A stretch of 64,000 nucleotides of DNA from Hymenobacter actinosclerus (GCF_900111515.1 NZ_FOHS01000002.1:682001-746000); one strand, 5' to 3'; counted from the stretch's first letter, positions 44,735 through 54,518 are shown. Numbers and translations are program-made. Notes: generated by a model from the sequence alone, not told the origin.

Positions 44735-46141
44735 ATGGCCGCACCGCTCGTCTCCTCCCCCACCACTACCGCCCCGGCCGCCACCCGCTCCTACCTGGGA
44801 CCGATGGTGCTCATGACCACCCTGTTCTTCCTGTTCGGGGCCGTCACCAACTTCAACGACGTGCTCATGCCCTACCTCAAGGACGTGTGCCAGCTCACCG
44901 ATTTCCAGTCGACGGCCGTGCAGTCGGCTTTTTTTGGGGCGTATTTTCTGATGTCGCTGCCGGCCGGGCGGGTGCTCGAAAAGCTGGGTTTCCAGCGCGG
45001 CATCGTGCTGGGTCTGCTGGTGATGGGCGTGGGGGCGCTGCTGTTCGTGCCGGCCGCCAACACGCGCACGTTCGGGCTGTTTCTGCTGGCGCTGAGCTTC
45101 TTGGGGGCCGGCATCACGCTGCTGCAGGTGGCGGCCAACCCCTACGTGAGCGTGCTGGGGCCGGCGCGCACCGCCGCCAGCCGCGTGAGCATCGTGGGCG
45201 TGGCCAACGGCTTGGGCGGCACCCTCTCGCCCCTCATCGGCGGCCTGATTTTGTTTGGCGGCTCCACGGTGCTCAAGGCCCAGCTGGCTCAGCTGCCGCT
45301 GGAGCAGCGCCTGAGCGAGGAAGCCGCGCTGGTAAAGCCGCTCTACATCGGGCTGGCCGTGTTTTTGGCGGTGCTGGCGCTGCTGTTTTTCCTAGTGCGC
45401 CTGCCCAAAATCGAGAGTCTGCCCGCCGATGAGGAAGCCACCGCCGCCCAGGCCGCTGCCGAAACCGGCCGCTCCTCGGCCCTCAGCTTCCGGCACCTCA
45501 CGCTGGGCGTGGTGGCCATTTTCGTGTACGTGGGCGTTGAAGTGGGCATCGGCTCGTTCATCATTCGCTACGGCGAGGCCCAGAACATCCGCCAGCTCAG
45601 CGGCTTTACGCAGGAGCTGGTGCGTGGCCTGAGCCTGGCCACCAACTGGGCCGCCGCGCTGTTCGGCAACACGCCCGATGCCATCGACACCACCGCCGGC
45701 TTCACCAAGGCCGTGGGCGCGGTGCTGGTATCGTCGTACTGGTTTGGGCTGATGGTGGGCCGCATCATCGGCATCCCACTGCTCAGCCGCTTCGATGCCC
45801 GCAAGCTGCTGGCGGGTGTGTGCGCGGCGGGCGTGGCGCTGGTTACGCTCTCCATTTTCAGCCAGGGCGAAACTGCCCTGTGGCTGGTGGTGCTCTGCGG
45901 CCTGTGCAACGCCATTATCTGGCCCGTGGTGTTCCCGCTGGCCATTACCGGCCTGGGCCGCTTCACCAAGCAGGGCTCTTCGTACCTGATTATGGCCATT
46001 GTCGGCGGGGCCATCATCCCGCCGCTCATGGGCCTGGTAGCCACCCACGGCGGTGGCCTGCGTGTGGCCTTCATCCTTCCGGCCCTCTGCTACGCCTACC
46101 TGCTGTTCTACGCCCTGAATGGCTACCGCGTGGTTAGATAG
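44735..46141 (+). CDS. FHS-family sugar/H+ symporter (MFS)
   Basis: 468 residues and twelve helices. FucP/GlcP-type marks: FFLFGAVTNFNDVLMPYLKD in helix 1, LLQVAANPYVSVLGPARTAA in helix 4, and GVEVGIGSFIIRYG in helix 7. An extra hydrophilic segment (RGLSLATNWAAALFGNTPDA) between helices 7 and 8 explains the longer length compared with the paralogue at 30444. It imports hexoses or fucose with protons. Codon use is normal for the window. The ATG at 44735 avoids translating the preceding palindrome. Confidence 0.9.
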   Translation: MAAPLVSSPTTTAPAATRSYLGPMVLMTTLFFLFGAVTNFNDVLMPYLKDVCQLTDFQSTAVQSAFFGAYFLMSLPAGRVLEKLGFQRGIVLGLLVMGVGALLFVPAANTRTFGLFLLALSFLGAGITLLQVAANPYVSVLGPARTAASRVSIVGVANGLGGTLSPLIGGLILFGGSTVLKAQLAQLPLEQRLSEEAALVKPLYIGLAVFLAVLALLFFLVRLPKIESLPADEEATAAQAAAETGRSSALSFRHLTLGVVAIFVYVGVEVGIGSFIIRYGEAQNIRQLSGFTQELVRGLSLATNWAAALFGNTPDAIDTTAGFTKAVGAVLVSSYWFGLMVGRIIGIPLLSRFDARKLLAGVCAAGVALVTLSIFSQGETALWLVVLCGLCNAIIWPVVFPLAITGLGRFTKQGSSYLIMAIVGGAIIPPLMGLVATHGGGLRVAFILPALCYAYLLFYALNGYRVVR

Positions 46142-46169
46142 ACTGGTAGCTGGTAGCTGAAAAAACAAG

Positions 46170-46206
46170 AAAGGTCCCGTACTCGATTGAGTGCAGGACC
46201 TTTTTT
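46170..46206 (+). terminator. Terminator of the second sugar transporter gene
   Basis: AAAGGTCC pairs with GGACCTTT, an inner ACTC/GAGT stem lies around GATT, and TTTTTT follows. CTGGTAG heptamers lie between the stop and this hairpin (46143-46158). Confidence 0.85.
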
Positions 46207-46271
46207 ATTGTGGGTAACGGATTCCAAGACGGAAGCTAAAAGCCAAAGGTCATCAGCTAATAGTTGAACAT

Positions 46272-47081
46272 TTACTGCTCATTCAGGCTCCAGTTGTATT
46301 CCTTGTAGCTCAGCTTCGCGTTCGGGTAGATTTTCTGCTTGGCGTAGCGGTTCACGGCATCCTGGATAGAGGTGCTGCCGTTCTTCTCGAAATCCTTGGG
46401 GTAGAAGCTGTAGATGGCCGACAGCGTGGGCTTGTCGGCGGGCGTGAGGTCGTTCTTTTGGGGGTTGTTGATGAAGTTGCGGCCCTGGTCGGCGAGTTGC
46501 TCCTGCACGCGGGCGCCCACGTAGGCCTCCTGGCGCAGGCGCGGGCACGACATAGCCGCGCACACCAAGGCGTAGTGGATGCGGTTGTCGTCGAACTGCT
46601 TGCGGATGATGCGGTGCTCGATATCGTTGAGCGTGTAGCGCTTGCCGCCGAGCGGAATGAAATCCTGGTCCCAGACGGTGTTGACGAAGATTTTGTCGCC
46701 CCCCAGGTCCTTGATGCTCTTCACCGGATAGGCCCGGATGATGCGCTGCACCGTGAAGGCGTTGTAGGCGTTGAGCCAGTAGGCCAGCTTTTCATCGGCG
46801 GGCGATTTCTTGGCCGGCAGGTTGTCTCCGAGGGTTTTCAGGTAGGCATTCAGCGCGGCGCTATCCTGCTGCAGGCCCTTATAGTTCACCATGCCCTGGT
46901 CGTCGACGTACTTTTTCAGCAGTCCGTCCCAGGCCGAATGGTCGAGGGTGCGGCCGCTATTGGAAGTTGGGTTGAGCGGAATCAGGTAGCCGACGTAGCC
47001 GCAGCTGCTGGCGGCCAGCGTGCCGGCGGTTAGCAGAGTGCCCAGCGCCAAACGGGAAGCGAAACGGGAAATGGAGTGCAT
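46272..47081 (-). CDS. DUF547 lipoprotein
   Basis: 269 residues with a signal peptide and lipobox (LAASSC, Cys about 27). The DUF547 domain carries KLAYWLNAYNAFTVQRII, TLNDIEHRIIRKQFDDNRIHYALVCAA and SCPRLRQEAY, the hallmarks of the family. The H and C residues in the last two blocks suggest a papain-like or transglutaminase-like site, but no activity is proven. It is probably an envelope protein. It converges with the second sugar transporter and shares its terminator region. Confidence 0.88.
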   Translation of the reverse strand: MHSISRFASRLALGTLLTAGTLAASSCGYVGYLIPLNPTSNSGRTLDHSAWDGLLKKYVDDQGMVNYKGLQQDSAALNAYLKTLGDNLPAKKSPADEKLAYWLNAYNAFTVQRIIRAYPVKSIKDLGGDKIFVNTVWDQDFIPLGGKRYTLNDIEHRIIRKQFDDNRIHYALVCAAMSCPRLRQEAYVGARVQEQLADQGRNFINNPQKNDLTPADKPTLSAIYSFYPKDFEKNGSTSIQDAVNRYAKQKIYPNAKLSYKEYNWSLNEQ

Positions 47082-47243
47082 ATACAGTTGGAAAGCTCGT
47101 TAAAACAGCTGCCCCGCAGGGCCGGGCTGGCATATACGGGGTTAGCGGGCTGAACAGTTGTAGGGGGAGTGTTAACCCGGGGTCTCAGGGCTAAGGCCTT
47201 GGGACTTTCCGCCCGACTTCCCACCCACAACTGCCAACTGCTG

Positions 47244-47251
47244 TACCTTTG
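47244..47251 (+). promoter_or_regulatory. -7 box of murB
   Basis: TACCTTTG lies 24 bases before the murB ATG at 47276. Confidence 0.6.
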
Positions 47252-47275
47252 GGCTCTCACCGTTTTGCCGCTGCC

Positions 47276-48304
47276 ATGAACCCCGCTCCCACACTCGAAT
47301 CCAACGTTTCGCTTCGCCCCTACAACACCTTCGGCCTTGAGGTTACGGCCCGCTGGTTTGCCCGCTTTGCCTCGGTCGAGGAGCTGCGGGCGTTGCTGGC
47401 GCTGCCCGAAGTACAGGCCGCCGAAAAGCTGGTTCTGGGCGGCGGCTCCAACCTGCTGTTTACCCGCAACTTCGAGGGCGTGGTGCTCAAAAATGAAATC
47501 CGGGGGCTCGAAGTAGTGAGCCAGGACGACGAAACGGCCGTGGTGCGGGCGGGTGCCGGCGAGTCGTGGCACGCGCTGGTACAGTATGCGCTGGGCCAGG
47601 AGCTGAGCGGCATCGAGAACCTGTCGCTGATTCCGGGCACGGTGGGTGCGGCGCCGCTCCAGAACATCGGCGCCTACGGAGCCGAGCTGAAGGACACGTT
47701 TGAGCAGCTGGAGGCCCTGGAGCTGGCCACCGGCCGGCTGCGCACGTTTTCGGGGGCCGAGTGCGGCTTCGGCTACCGCGAAAGCGTGTTCAAGGGCCCG
47801 CTCAAAAATCAGTTCATCGTGACCAGCGTGCTGCTGCGCCTGCACCGCCAGGCCCGGCCCAACGTGCGCTACGGCGACATCCAGACCACCCTGCAGGACA
47901 TGGGAATCGAGGGCGAGCCCACCCCGCGCCACATCAGCGAGGCCGTCAGCAGCATCCGTCGTAGCAAGCTGCCCGATCCGGCCCAGATCGGCAACGCGGG
48001 CTCGTTTTTCAAGAATCCCGAAATCTCGCAGGCCAAGTTCGATGAGCTGAAAGCGCGGTTCGAGAGCCTGCCGGGCTACCCGGTGCCGGGCGGCGTGAAG
48101 GTGCCCGCCGCCTGGCTCATCGAGCAGTGCGGCTGGAAGGGCCAGCGCCGTGGCCCCCACGGCGTGCACGACCGCCAGGCGCTGGTGCTCGTGAATCACG
48201 GCGGCGCCCAGGGCCAGGATATTCGCGACCTGGCCTACGAAATCATCGCCTCGGTGCGCGAGAAATTCGGCATCGAGCTGCACCCCGAAGTGAACATTAT
48301 GTAG
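47276..48304 (+). CDS. murB: UDP-N-acetylenolpyruvoylglucosamine reductase
   Basis: 342 residues, the E. coli-like type I MurB. LRPYNTFGLEVTARWF is followed by the FAD-binding core LVLGGGSNLLFTRNFEGVVL and the signature NLSLIPGTVGAAPLQNIGAYG. The Tyr loop CGFGYRESVFK is present, as is the catalytic Ser in IGNAGSFFKNP; the Glu near the end is in HPEVNIM. It reduces UDP-GlcNAc-enolpyruvate to UDP-MurNAc in cell-wall synthesis. ATG 47276 follows a -7 box. It is transcribed alone, diverging from the DUF547 gene. Confidence 0.96.
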   Translation: MNPAPTLESNVSLRPYNTFGLEVTARWFARFASVEELRALLALPEVQAAEKLVLGGGSNLLFTRNFEGVVLKNEIRGLEVVSQDDETAVVRAGAGESWHALVQYALGQELSGIENLSLIPGTVGAAPLQNIGAYGAELKDTFEQLEALELATGRLRTFSGAECGFGYRESVFKGPLKNQFIVTSVLLRLHRQARPNVRYGDIQTTLQDMGIEGEPTPRHISEAVSSIRRSKLPDPAQIGNAGSFFKNPEISQAKFDELKARFESLPGYPVPGGVKVPAAWLIEQCGWKGQRRGPHGVHDRQALVLVNHGGAQGQDIRDLAYEIIASVREKFGIELHPEVNIM

Positions 48305-48452
48305 CCGCCGGTGGCCCGGCTGGCGCGGCCGGCTTGGGCATCATGCAAACTTCATCTGGCCAGCTCGTTTTTTGCAGCTGAAATCAAGACCTTTGCCTGG
48401 TAGCTGCCTGCGGGCAGCCGGCTTTTTATTCCCATTTTCTGCGTTTCATTTG

Positions 48453-50762
48453 ATGAAAAAATTACCCTTTCTGGCCCTGCTGATGAGCTTGGCCGGCTGG
48501 CAGACGGCGCAGGCCCAAACCGCCATAGCCATTGGTGCTGCCCGGGCCCAGGCTCCTGCCTTTAACACCTCGGGGGCCACCGTTACGCTGCGCGGCATTG
48601 TTACCAACGGCGCCGAGCTGGGCGCCATCCGCTACATTCAGGACGCTACCGGCGGTATAGCCGTGTATTCGGCCACCAAAGCAACGGAGCTCGTGCCCGG
48701 CGACCTGATCGAAGTAACCGGCACGATGAAGGATTACAACGGCCTGCTCGAAATTGACCCGGTGACGTCGCTGGAAGTTATTGCCGGCAACCAGCCGGTG
48801 CCCAAGCCGGTCGAGTTTCCGGCTACCGGCGCCACCGCCGCCTACGCCGAGCTTTACGAAGGCCAGCTAGTGAAGCTCGTTGATGCCACCACCATCACCA
48901 CCACCTCAGGGGCGCCGGTGTCGGCCTTCGCCAGCACCACCTACCGCATCAGCGGCAACGCTGCCACGGTGATGTACGTGAACAAGTCCTCGAACGGGCC
49001 CGACGGCCTCATCGGCAAGCCCTCGCCCACCGGCAAGTTCGATGTGGTCGGCATTATGAGCCAGTACACCACCAAAGTTCCTACCGGCGCGGGCGGCTCG
49101 GCCGATGGTTTCCAGCTGCTGCCGCGCCTCTACGCCGACTTCCAGCAGGGCAACACGCCCAACCTGCTGGCCACGCCCTACCCTACCAACATCACCAGCA
49201 CGGGCTTCACGGTAAATTTCACCACCCAGAACGCCGGCAGCAGCAAGCTGGAGTACGCCACCAGCCCCGCCGGCCCATTTGCGGCCGTTGAAAGCAGCAC
49301 CAGCACCACCGGCCACAGCCTCGCCCTCACGGGCCTGCTGCCGGCCACCATCTACTACGTGAAGGCCAGCAGCACCAACGCCGTGGGTCTGTCCGAGTCG
49401 CGGGTGGTGCCCATGATTACGGCTTCGCTCTCGACGGGCAAGATGCGCACCTACTTCACCAACCCCGTGAATACGGCCCTGGCCCTGCCCGGCAACGCCG
49501 CCCTGTACCTGCCCAACGGCGCCATGGCCGACACGGTAGCCCGCTACATCGGCCTGGCCAAGCAGACGCTCGACATTGCCATTTATAACTGGAACAGCCA
49601 GACGATTTTGATGGCCGTGAATGCCGCCAAGGCCCGCGGCGTGGCCGTGCGCGTTATTTTTGAAAACGACAACGCCAACGTCAGCCTCAGCGGCCTCGAC
49701 CCGGCCATTCCGCGCATTGGCCGCCAAACGGTGCAGAACATCATGCACAACAAGTTTGTGGTGATTGACGCCAACAGCACCGAGCCCAAGCAGCCCTGGG
49801 TCTGGACCGGCTCGACCAACTGGACGTCCGCCCAGCTGAGCACCGACCGCAACAACTCCATTGCCATCCAGGACCAGTCGCTGGCCCGCACCTACACCGT
49901 CGAGTTCAACGAGATGTGGGGCGCCGGCACCCAGGCCACGGCCCTGTTCGGCTCGCGCAAAACCGACAACACGCCGCACTATTTCAGCATTGCCGGCAAG
50001 CAGGTCGAGTCGTGGTTCTCGCCGACCGATAACGTGAACGGCCGGCTGATTGAGGTGATTAAAACGGCCGACCAGGACCTGCACATTGCCACCATGCTGC
50101 TTACCCAGACGGACATCGGCAATGCCATTACCGCCCAGATTCAGGCCAAGAACATGGCCGGCTGCTCGGAGATGGTGATGAACTCGATTCAGGCCAACAC
50201 CGCCGCCCAGGATATTTTCGACAACATCAAAACCGTGCTCGGCCAGCGCCTCATGATTGACAAGCAGCCTGGCATCATGCACCACAAGTACGCCATCATC
50301 GACGCCACGGCGCCGCAGTCGGACCCGCAGGTGTTCGTCGGCTCGCACAACTGGAGCCTGTCGGCCAACACCGAAAACGACGAGAACACGCTTATTGTGC
50401 ACGATGAGCGCATCGTTAACCAGTACTACCAGGAGTTTGCCCAGCTGATTGCCAACCAGAACAACGGCGTGCAGGTGTGCAACCTGGTGCTGGCCACCAA
50501 AAATGCCAGCATCCAGCGCAGCAGCGTGCAGGTGTACCCCAACCCCACCAGCGGCAAGTTTCGCCTGCGGGTGCAGACGGGCGCCGCCCGCACCGCCCGC
50601 GTCGTGCTGCGCGACGCCACCGGCCGCGTAGTGCTCGACCAGACCCAGCCCCTCAACGGCCAGGATGTTAGCGTAGATGCCTCCGCCCTGAAATCGGGGA
50701 TGTACATGGTGCAGATTGTAACGCCCGAAGCCACCCAGGTTAGCCGCGTGGTAGTGGAGTAG
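48453..50762 (+). CDS. T9SS-secreted double phospholipase D-like protein
   Basis: 769 residues. Signal peptide (MKKLPFLALLMSLAGWQTAQAQ), then an OB-fold DUF5689/YhcR-like domain (about 45-225; VTLRGIVTNGAELG, IRYIQDATGGIAVY), a fibronectin type III module (about 243-325), then two PLD repeats: HKD motif 1 in NIMHNKFVVIDAN (about 430) with WTGSTNWTS, and motif 2 in MHHKYAIIDA (about 608) with VGSHNWS. The last 75 residues are a type A T9SS sorting domain (VYPNPTSGKFRLRV, GMYMVQIV). This is the layout of a secreted nuclease or phosphodiesterase. Two intact HKD motifs favour catalysis. Confidence 0.88.
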   Translation: MKKLPFLALLMSLAGWQTAQAQTAIAIGAARAQAPAFNTSGATVTLRGIVTNGAELGAIRYIQDATGGIAVYSATKATELVPGDLIEVTGTMKDYNGLLEIDPVTSLEVIAGNQPVPKPVEFPATGATAAYAELYEGQLVKLVDATTITTTSGAPVSAFASTTYRISGNAATVMYVNKSSNGPDGLIGKPSPTGKFDVVGIMSQYTTKVPTGAGGSADGFQLLPRLYADFQQGNTPNLLATPYPTNITSTGFTVNFTTQNAGSSKLEYATSPAGPFAAVESSTSTTGHSLALTGLLPATIYYVKASSTNAVGLSESRVVPMITASLSTGKMRTYFTNPVNTALALPGNAALYLPNGAMADTVARYIGLAKQTLDIAIYNWNSQTILMAVNAAKARGVAVRVIFENDNANVSLSGLDPAIPRIGRQTVQNIMHNKFVVIDANSTEPKQPWVWTGSTNWTSAQLSTDRNNSIAIQDQSLARTYTVEFNEMWGAGTQATALFGSRKTDNTPHYFSIAGKQVESWFSPTDNVNGRLIEVIKTADQDLHIATMLLTQTDIGNAITAQIQAKNMAGCSEMVMNSIQANTAAQDIFDNIKTVLGQRLMIDKQPGIMHHKYAIIDATAPQSDPQVFVGSHNWSLSANTENDENTLIVHDERIVNQYYQEFAQLIANQNNGVQVCNLVLATKNASIQRSSVQVYPNPTSGKFRLRVQTGAARTARVVLRDATGRVVLDQTQPLNGQDVSVDASALKSGMYMVQIVTPEATQVSRVVVE

Positions 50763-50810
50763 GTTGTTGGAAGTGAGAGGTGATACTTTTCACTGGCTCA
50801 ACTGACGTGA

Positions 50811-50846
50811 AAAAGGCGGCCCCCAAATCGGGAGCCGCCTTTTTGT
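50811..50846 (+). terminator. Terminator of the PLD-like gene
   Basis: AAAAAGGCGGC pairs with GCCGCCTTTTT around the CCC/GGG inner stem. Confidence 0.9.
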
Positions 50847-50851
50847 TATTT

Positions 50852-50952
50852 GTCATTCTGAGCGGAGCGAAGGACCTATATAGAAGCTGGCTTCAAAAAT
50901 TAATACCCTTTGAATACCATCTGGATAGATCCTTCGCTTCGCTCAGGATGAC
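50852..50952. repeat. REP-like palindrome, copy 5
   Basis: GTCATTCTGAGCGGAGCGAA then GGACCTAT on the left pairs with ATAGATCCTTCGCTTCGCTC then AGGATGAC on the right. The loop is about 45 bp. Confidence 0.9.
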
Positions 50953-50961
50953 AAACCGCAC

Positions 50962-51891
50962 TTACGCTTTCCAGCGGCGCGCGGCCCACTCCTGGCGCTG
51001 CTCGGGGGTCTGGAAGGTCCAGGCCACGATGCGGCTGATTTTCTGGCCCTGCTTCATCTCGATGGTGCGGGTTTCGGGCGAGCCGGCCAGCTTGAGGAAG
51101 TGGTAGATGCTGGGCAAAGTTTCCTTTTTGGAGATAAGCGTGCTGAACCACAGCACCCGCTCGCGCACGGCCACGCTCTGGGCCACCATGCGCTTGAGAA
51201 AGCCCTCTTCGCCGCCCTCGCACCACAGCTCCGTGTTTTGGCCGCCGAAGTTGAGCACCGGCCCGCCAGCTGTTTTGGGGTAGCCCAGGTTGCGGCCCTT
51301 GCGGCGGCTGCCGCTGGCGGCTTCCTCCGCCGAGGCGTGGAAGGGCGGGTTGCAGACCACCAGATCGAACTCCTCGCGGAGCTTTACAATGTCCTCGAAC
51401 ACGAAAGCCGGGTGGCTTTGCTGGCGCAGTTCCACCCGGTTCACCAGCGCCGGATTAGCTGCCACCAGCGCCCGCGCCGATTTCAACGCCACCGCATCGG
51501 TTTCCGAACCCACGAAGCGCCAGCCGTAGGCCTTGGTGCCGATGATGGGGTACACGCAGTTGGCCCCCACGCCGATATCGAGTACGTGCACGGCTTTGTC
51601 AGTGGGTACGGTGCCAGCGTTGTCGGTGGCCAGCAGGTCGGCGGCGTAGTGCAGGTAGTCGGCGCGGCCGGGGATGGGCGGGCAGAGGTAGCCGGCCGGC
51701 ACGTCCCAGTGCTGCACGTCGTAGTGCTGCCGCAGCAGCGCCTGGTTCAGGGCCTTCACGGCGGCGGGGTTGGCGAAGTCGATGCTATTGTCGCCGGCCG
51801 GATTGGGCACCACGAAATCAGCCAGCGCGGGGCTGGCAGCCGTGAGTTGGGCGAAATCATAGCGGCCGTTGTGGGGGTTGCGAGGATGCAA
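50962..51891 (-). CDS. rlmF: 23S rRNA (adenine-1618-N6)-methyltransferase
   Basis: 309 residues. The start MHPRNPHNGRYDFAQLTAAS is characteristic of RlmF. The SAM-binding site is LDIGVGANCVYPIIG (about 98) and the N6-adenine catalytic motif is N-P-P-F in DLVVCNPPFHASAEEA (about 180). It methylates A1618 in the exit tunnel region of the 50S subunit. The initiation codon is TTG at 51891 since no ATG is near the family start. It ends head to head with the REP-like palindrome copy 5. Confidence 0.94.
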   Translation of the reverse strand: MHPRNPHNGRYDFAQLTAASPALADFVVPNPAGDNSIDFANPAAVKALNQALLRQHYDVQHWDVPAGYLCPPIPGRADYLHYAADLLATDNAGTVPTDKAVHVLDIGVGANCVYPIIGTKAYGWRFVGSETDAVALKSARALVAANPALVNRVELRQQSHPAFVFEDIVKLREEFDLVVCNPPFHASAEEAASGSRRKGRNLGYPKTAGGPVLNFGGQNTELWCEGGEEGFLKRMVAQSVAVRERVLWFSTLISKKETLPSIYHFLKLAGSPETRTIEMKQGQKISRIVAWTFQTPEQRQEWAARRWKA

Positions 51892-51967
51892 AAGGCGTGG
51901 GGACTAAAGGTGAAGAAGCATCCGAAGAAGCGGGCTGCTTTTTGGCAAGTTACGGCTTTACTAGCCC

Positions 51968-52075
51968 GTCATGCTGAGCGGAGTCGAAGCATCTCGCGTG
52001 CAATGCTAACCTTATCGTCATGATTACTATTGCACGCGAGATGCTTCGACTCCGCTCCGCTGCGCTCAGCATGAC
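51968..52075. repeat. REP-like palindrome, copy 6
   Basis: GTCATGCTGAGCGGAGTCGA then AGCATCTCGCGTGCAATG on the left pairs with its complement on the right, with 8 extra bases (TCCGCTGC) in the right arm. It separates rlmF from mutS2. Confidence 0.9.
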
Positions 52076-52094
52076 AGCTTTTTTTCCATTCACT

Positions 52095-54518
52095 CTACTT
52101 CAACACCGCAATGGTCACGCCGTCGCCGCCGCGGTCGGCGTGTTCTTCGGCTACGCTGGCTACTTCGCGGGTGCGGTGCAGGTAGTCGCGGGCAATCTGG
52201 CGCAGCACGCCGTTGCCGCGGCCGTGCAGGATTTTGATTTCCGGGATGCCCAGCATGATGGCGTCATCCACGTAGCTGCGGATTTTGTTCAGGGCGTCCT
52301 CAGCCCGCTCGCCGCGCAAATCCAGCGTGGGTTTGAAGCTGGCCATGCGGCCGGTGGTGTCGAAGCCTGAACCAGCGTACTGGGCCGGGGCCCGGCGGGC
52401 CGCCTGCTTTTCCCGCTCCCGGATTTCGGAGCGCGTCAGCTTTTCGAGCTGGCTGACCTTGACGATGGTTTTCATGCCGCCAAACGACACCTCAGCCGTT
52501 TTACCCTTCACGCTCATGATTTCGCCGTGGCCCTCCTGGCCCAGCAGGGCCACTTTATCGCCCACTTTGAGGGTGGCGGCATCGGCCAGCTCGCGGGTGG
52601 CGCGGGCCTTGGGGGGCTCGATTTGCAGCTTCTCGCGCACGAAGGTGTCGAGCTTGCCGCGGGCCTCCTTGGTGCGCTCCTTGTCGGCCTGGCCCAGGCG
52701 GATTTCCTGGATGGTGGCCTCGATTTGCTGGTTGGTGTCGCGCAGCAGGGCTTTGGCCTGGGCCTTGGCGGTGCGCAGGGTTTCCTGGGTGGTGTCGTCG
52801 AGGTAGCGCTTGAGGTCCTGGTATTCCTGGGCGGCTTTTTTGAGGCGGCGCTCGGCTTTGGCGGCTTCGGCGGTGCGCTGCTCCAACTCGGTTTTCTCCT
52901 TTTCGAGGCCTTCGAGTAGCTGGTCGTAGCGGATTTTATCCTTGCCCACGAGCTGGCTGGCACGCTCCACGAGCTGCTTGGGCAAGCCGATTTTGCGGGC
53001 GATTTCGATGGCGAACGAGGAGCCCGGCTTGCCAATTTCGAGGCGGTAGAGGGGCTGGAGCTGGTCGGGGTCGTAGCGCATGGCCCCGTTCACGATGCCG
53101 GGTGTGCGCTCGGCGTAGTTTTTCAGGTTGGTGTAGTGGGTGGTTATCACGCCGAAGGCGCGGGCCCGGTTGAGCTGCTCCAGCACGGCCTCGGCAATAG
53201 CGCCGCCCAGGCTGGGCTCGGTGCCGGTGCCGAATTCGTCAATCAGCACCAGGCTGCGCTTGTTAGCCAGCGTCACGAACTGCTTCATATTCAGCAGATG
53301 CGAGGAATAGGTGCTCAGGTCGTTTTCCAGGCTCTGCTCGTCGCCGATGTCGATGAAGATATCGTCGAACATGCCGGCCTCCGACTTCTCGCCGGCCGGA
53401 ATCAGCAGACCGCATTGCAGCATGTACTGCACCAGGCCCACCGTTTTCATGCTCACCGACTTACCCCCGGCATTGGGGCCCGAAATCAGCAGGATGCGCT
53501 GCTCGGCGTTCAGCTCAATATCGAGCGGCACCACTTCGCGGGGATCGGTTTTGGCGTGACTGAGAAAAGTGAGGTAGAGCAGCGGGTGGCGCACCTGCTG
53601 CCAGCGCAGCAGCGGCTGGGGGTGCAGCACGGGCAGCGTGGCTTCGAGGCGGCGGGCCAGCTGGGCCTTGGCGCGGATGAAGTCGATGAGGCCCAGGTAC
53701 TGGTAGGCCTTGCGCAAATCCGGGATGTGGGGGCGCAACTGGGCCGTGAGCTGGGTGAGAATGCGCAGCAGCTCGCGCTGGTAGGCGTTGTCGAGGTCCT
53801 TGATGTCGTTGTTGAGCTCAAAAACCGCCTCGGGCTCGATGTACACCGTCTGGCCCGTGGCCGACTCGTCGTGAATCAGGCCCTTGACGCGGCGCTTGTG
53901 CTCGGCCACCACCGGCAGCACCAGCCGCCCGCCCCGAATGGTGGGCTCGGCGCCCTCGGGCACCCAGCCCTGCTGGCGGGCGTGGCGCAGAATGCTGCCA
54001 ATCTGCTTACGCAGCATCATCTGGCGCGAAATCAGCTCCTGGCGCAGCTGGCGCAGCAGCGGCGAAGCGTCGTCGCGCACTTGGCCCTCATCATCTACTA
54101 CTTTGTCGATGGCAGCCAGCAGGTTGCGGTCGACCTGCACGCCGATGCCCAGCAGGCGCAGCGTGGGAAACAGGTCGTCCTCGGCCCGCGAGAAAAACAG
54201 GAGCGCCTCGCGGATGGTGCGCAAACTCATCTTGAGGGCGTAGAACGCGGCCACGTCGAGGTAGGAGCCCGGCAGGTTGGCCCGCACCAGGTAGGGGTTC
54301 ACGTCGTGGTAGTGGCTGCTGGGGAAGTCGGCGCCGCTGCCCAGCAGCTGGCGGAACTCGTCGGTTTGCAGCAGCAGCTTCTGGAGCTGCTCGGACTGCG
54401 TCTGGAAGCTCATGCGGCTCACAAAGTGGCGACCCAGGCCGCTCAGGCACAATTCATTGAGCATGTCCCGCAGTTGGGAGAAGCCGATTTTCTGCTCGAA
54501 ATTCTGAGGAAGAATCAA
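52095..54518 (-). CDS. mutS2: MutS2 family ATPase with Smr domain
   Basis: 807 residues. The clamp and core (about 1-310) are followed by the ATPase with Walker A ISGPNAGGKSVSMKTVG (about 345), Walker B LVLIDEFGTGTEP and TTHYTNLK. A long coiled-coil (about 510-625) leads to the KOW-like patch and the Smr domain (about 730-807; PTLDLRGERAEDALNKI, LHGRGNGVLR). MutS2 lacks the mismatch-recognition domain and acts on stalled ribosomes and recombination intermediates. The initiation codon is a TTG at 54518, giving MILPQNFEQKIGF, which matches the family N-terminus. Confidence 0.95.
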   Translation of the reverse strand: MILPQNFEQKIGFSQLRDMLNELCLSGLGRHFVSRMSFQTQSEQLQKLLLQTDEFRQLLGSGADFPSSHYHDVNPYLVRANLPGSYLDVAAFYALKMSLRTIREALLFFSRAEDDLFPTLRLLGIGVQVDRNLLAAIDKVVDDEGQVRDDASPLLRQLRQELISRQMMLRKQIGSILRHARQQGWVPEGAEPTIRGGRLVLPVVAEHKRRVKGLIHDESATGQTVYIEPEAVFELNNDIKDLDNAYQRELLRILTQLTAQLRPHIPDLRKAYQYLGLIDFIRAKAQLARRLEATLPVLHPQPLLRWQQVRHPLLYLTFLSHAKTDPREVVPLDIELNAEQRILLISGPNAGGKSVSMKTVGLVQYMLQCGLLIPAGEKSEAGMFDDIFIDIGDEQSLENDLSTYSSHLLNMKQFVTLANKRSLVLIDEFGTGTEPSLGGAIAEAVLEQLNRARAFGVITTHYTNLKNYAERTPGIVNGAMRYDPDQLQPLYRLEIGKPGSSFAIEIARKIGLPKQLVERASQLVGKDKIRYDQLLEGLEKEKTELEQRTAEAAKAERRLKKAAQEYQDLKRYLDDTTQETLRTAKAQAKALLRDTNQQIEATIQEIRLGQADKERTKEARGKLDTFVREKLQIEPPKARATRELADAATLKVGDKVALLGQEGHGEIMSVKGKTAEVSFGGMKTIVKVSQLEKLTRSEIREREKQAARRAPAQYAGSGFDTTGRMASFKPTLDLRGERAEDALNKIRSYVDDAIMLGIPEIKILHGRGNGVLRQIARDYLHRTREVASVAEEHADRGGDGVTIAVLK

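Noticed and set aside
48906-50402. Long minus-strand open frame inside the PLD-like gene
   Set aside because: It overlaps two HKD motifs and the OB-fold on the + strand and has only shadow-like composition.
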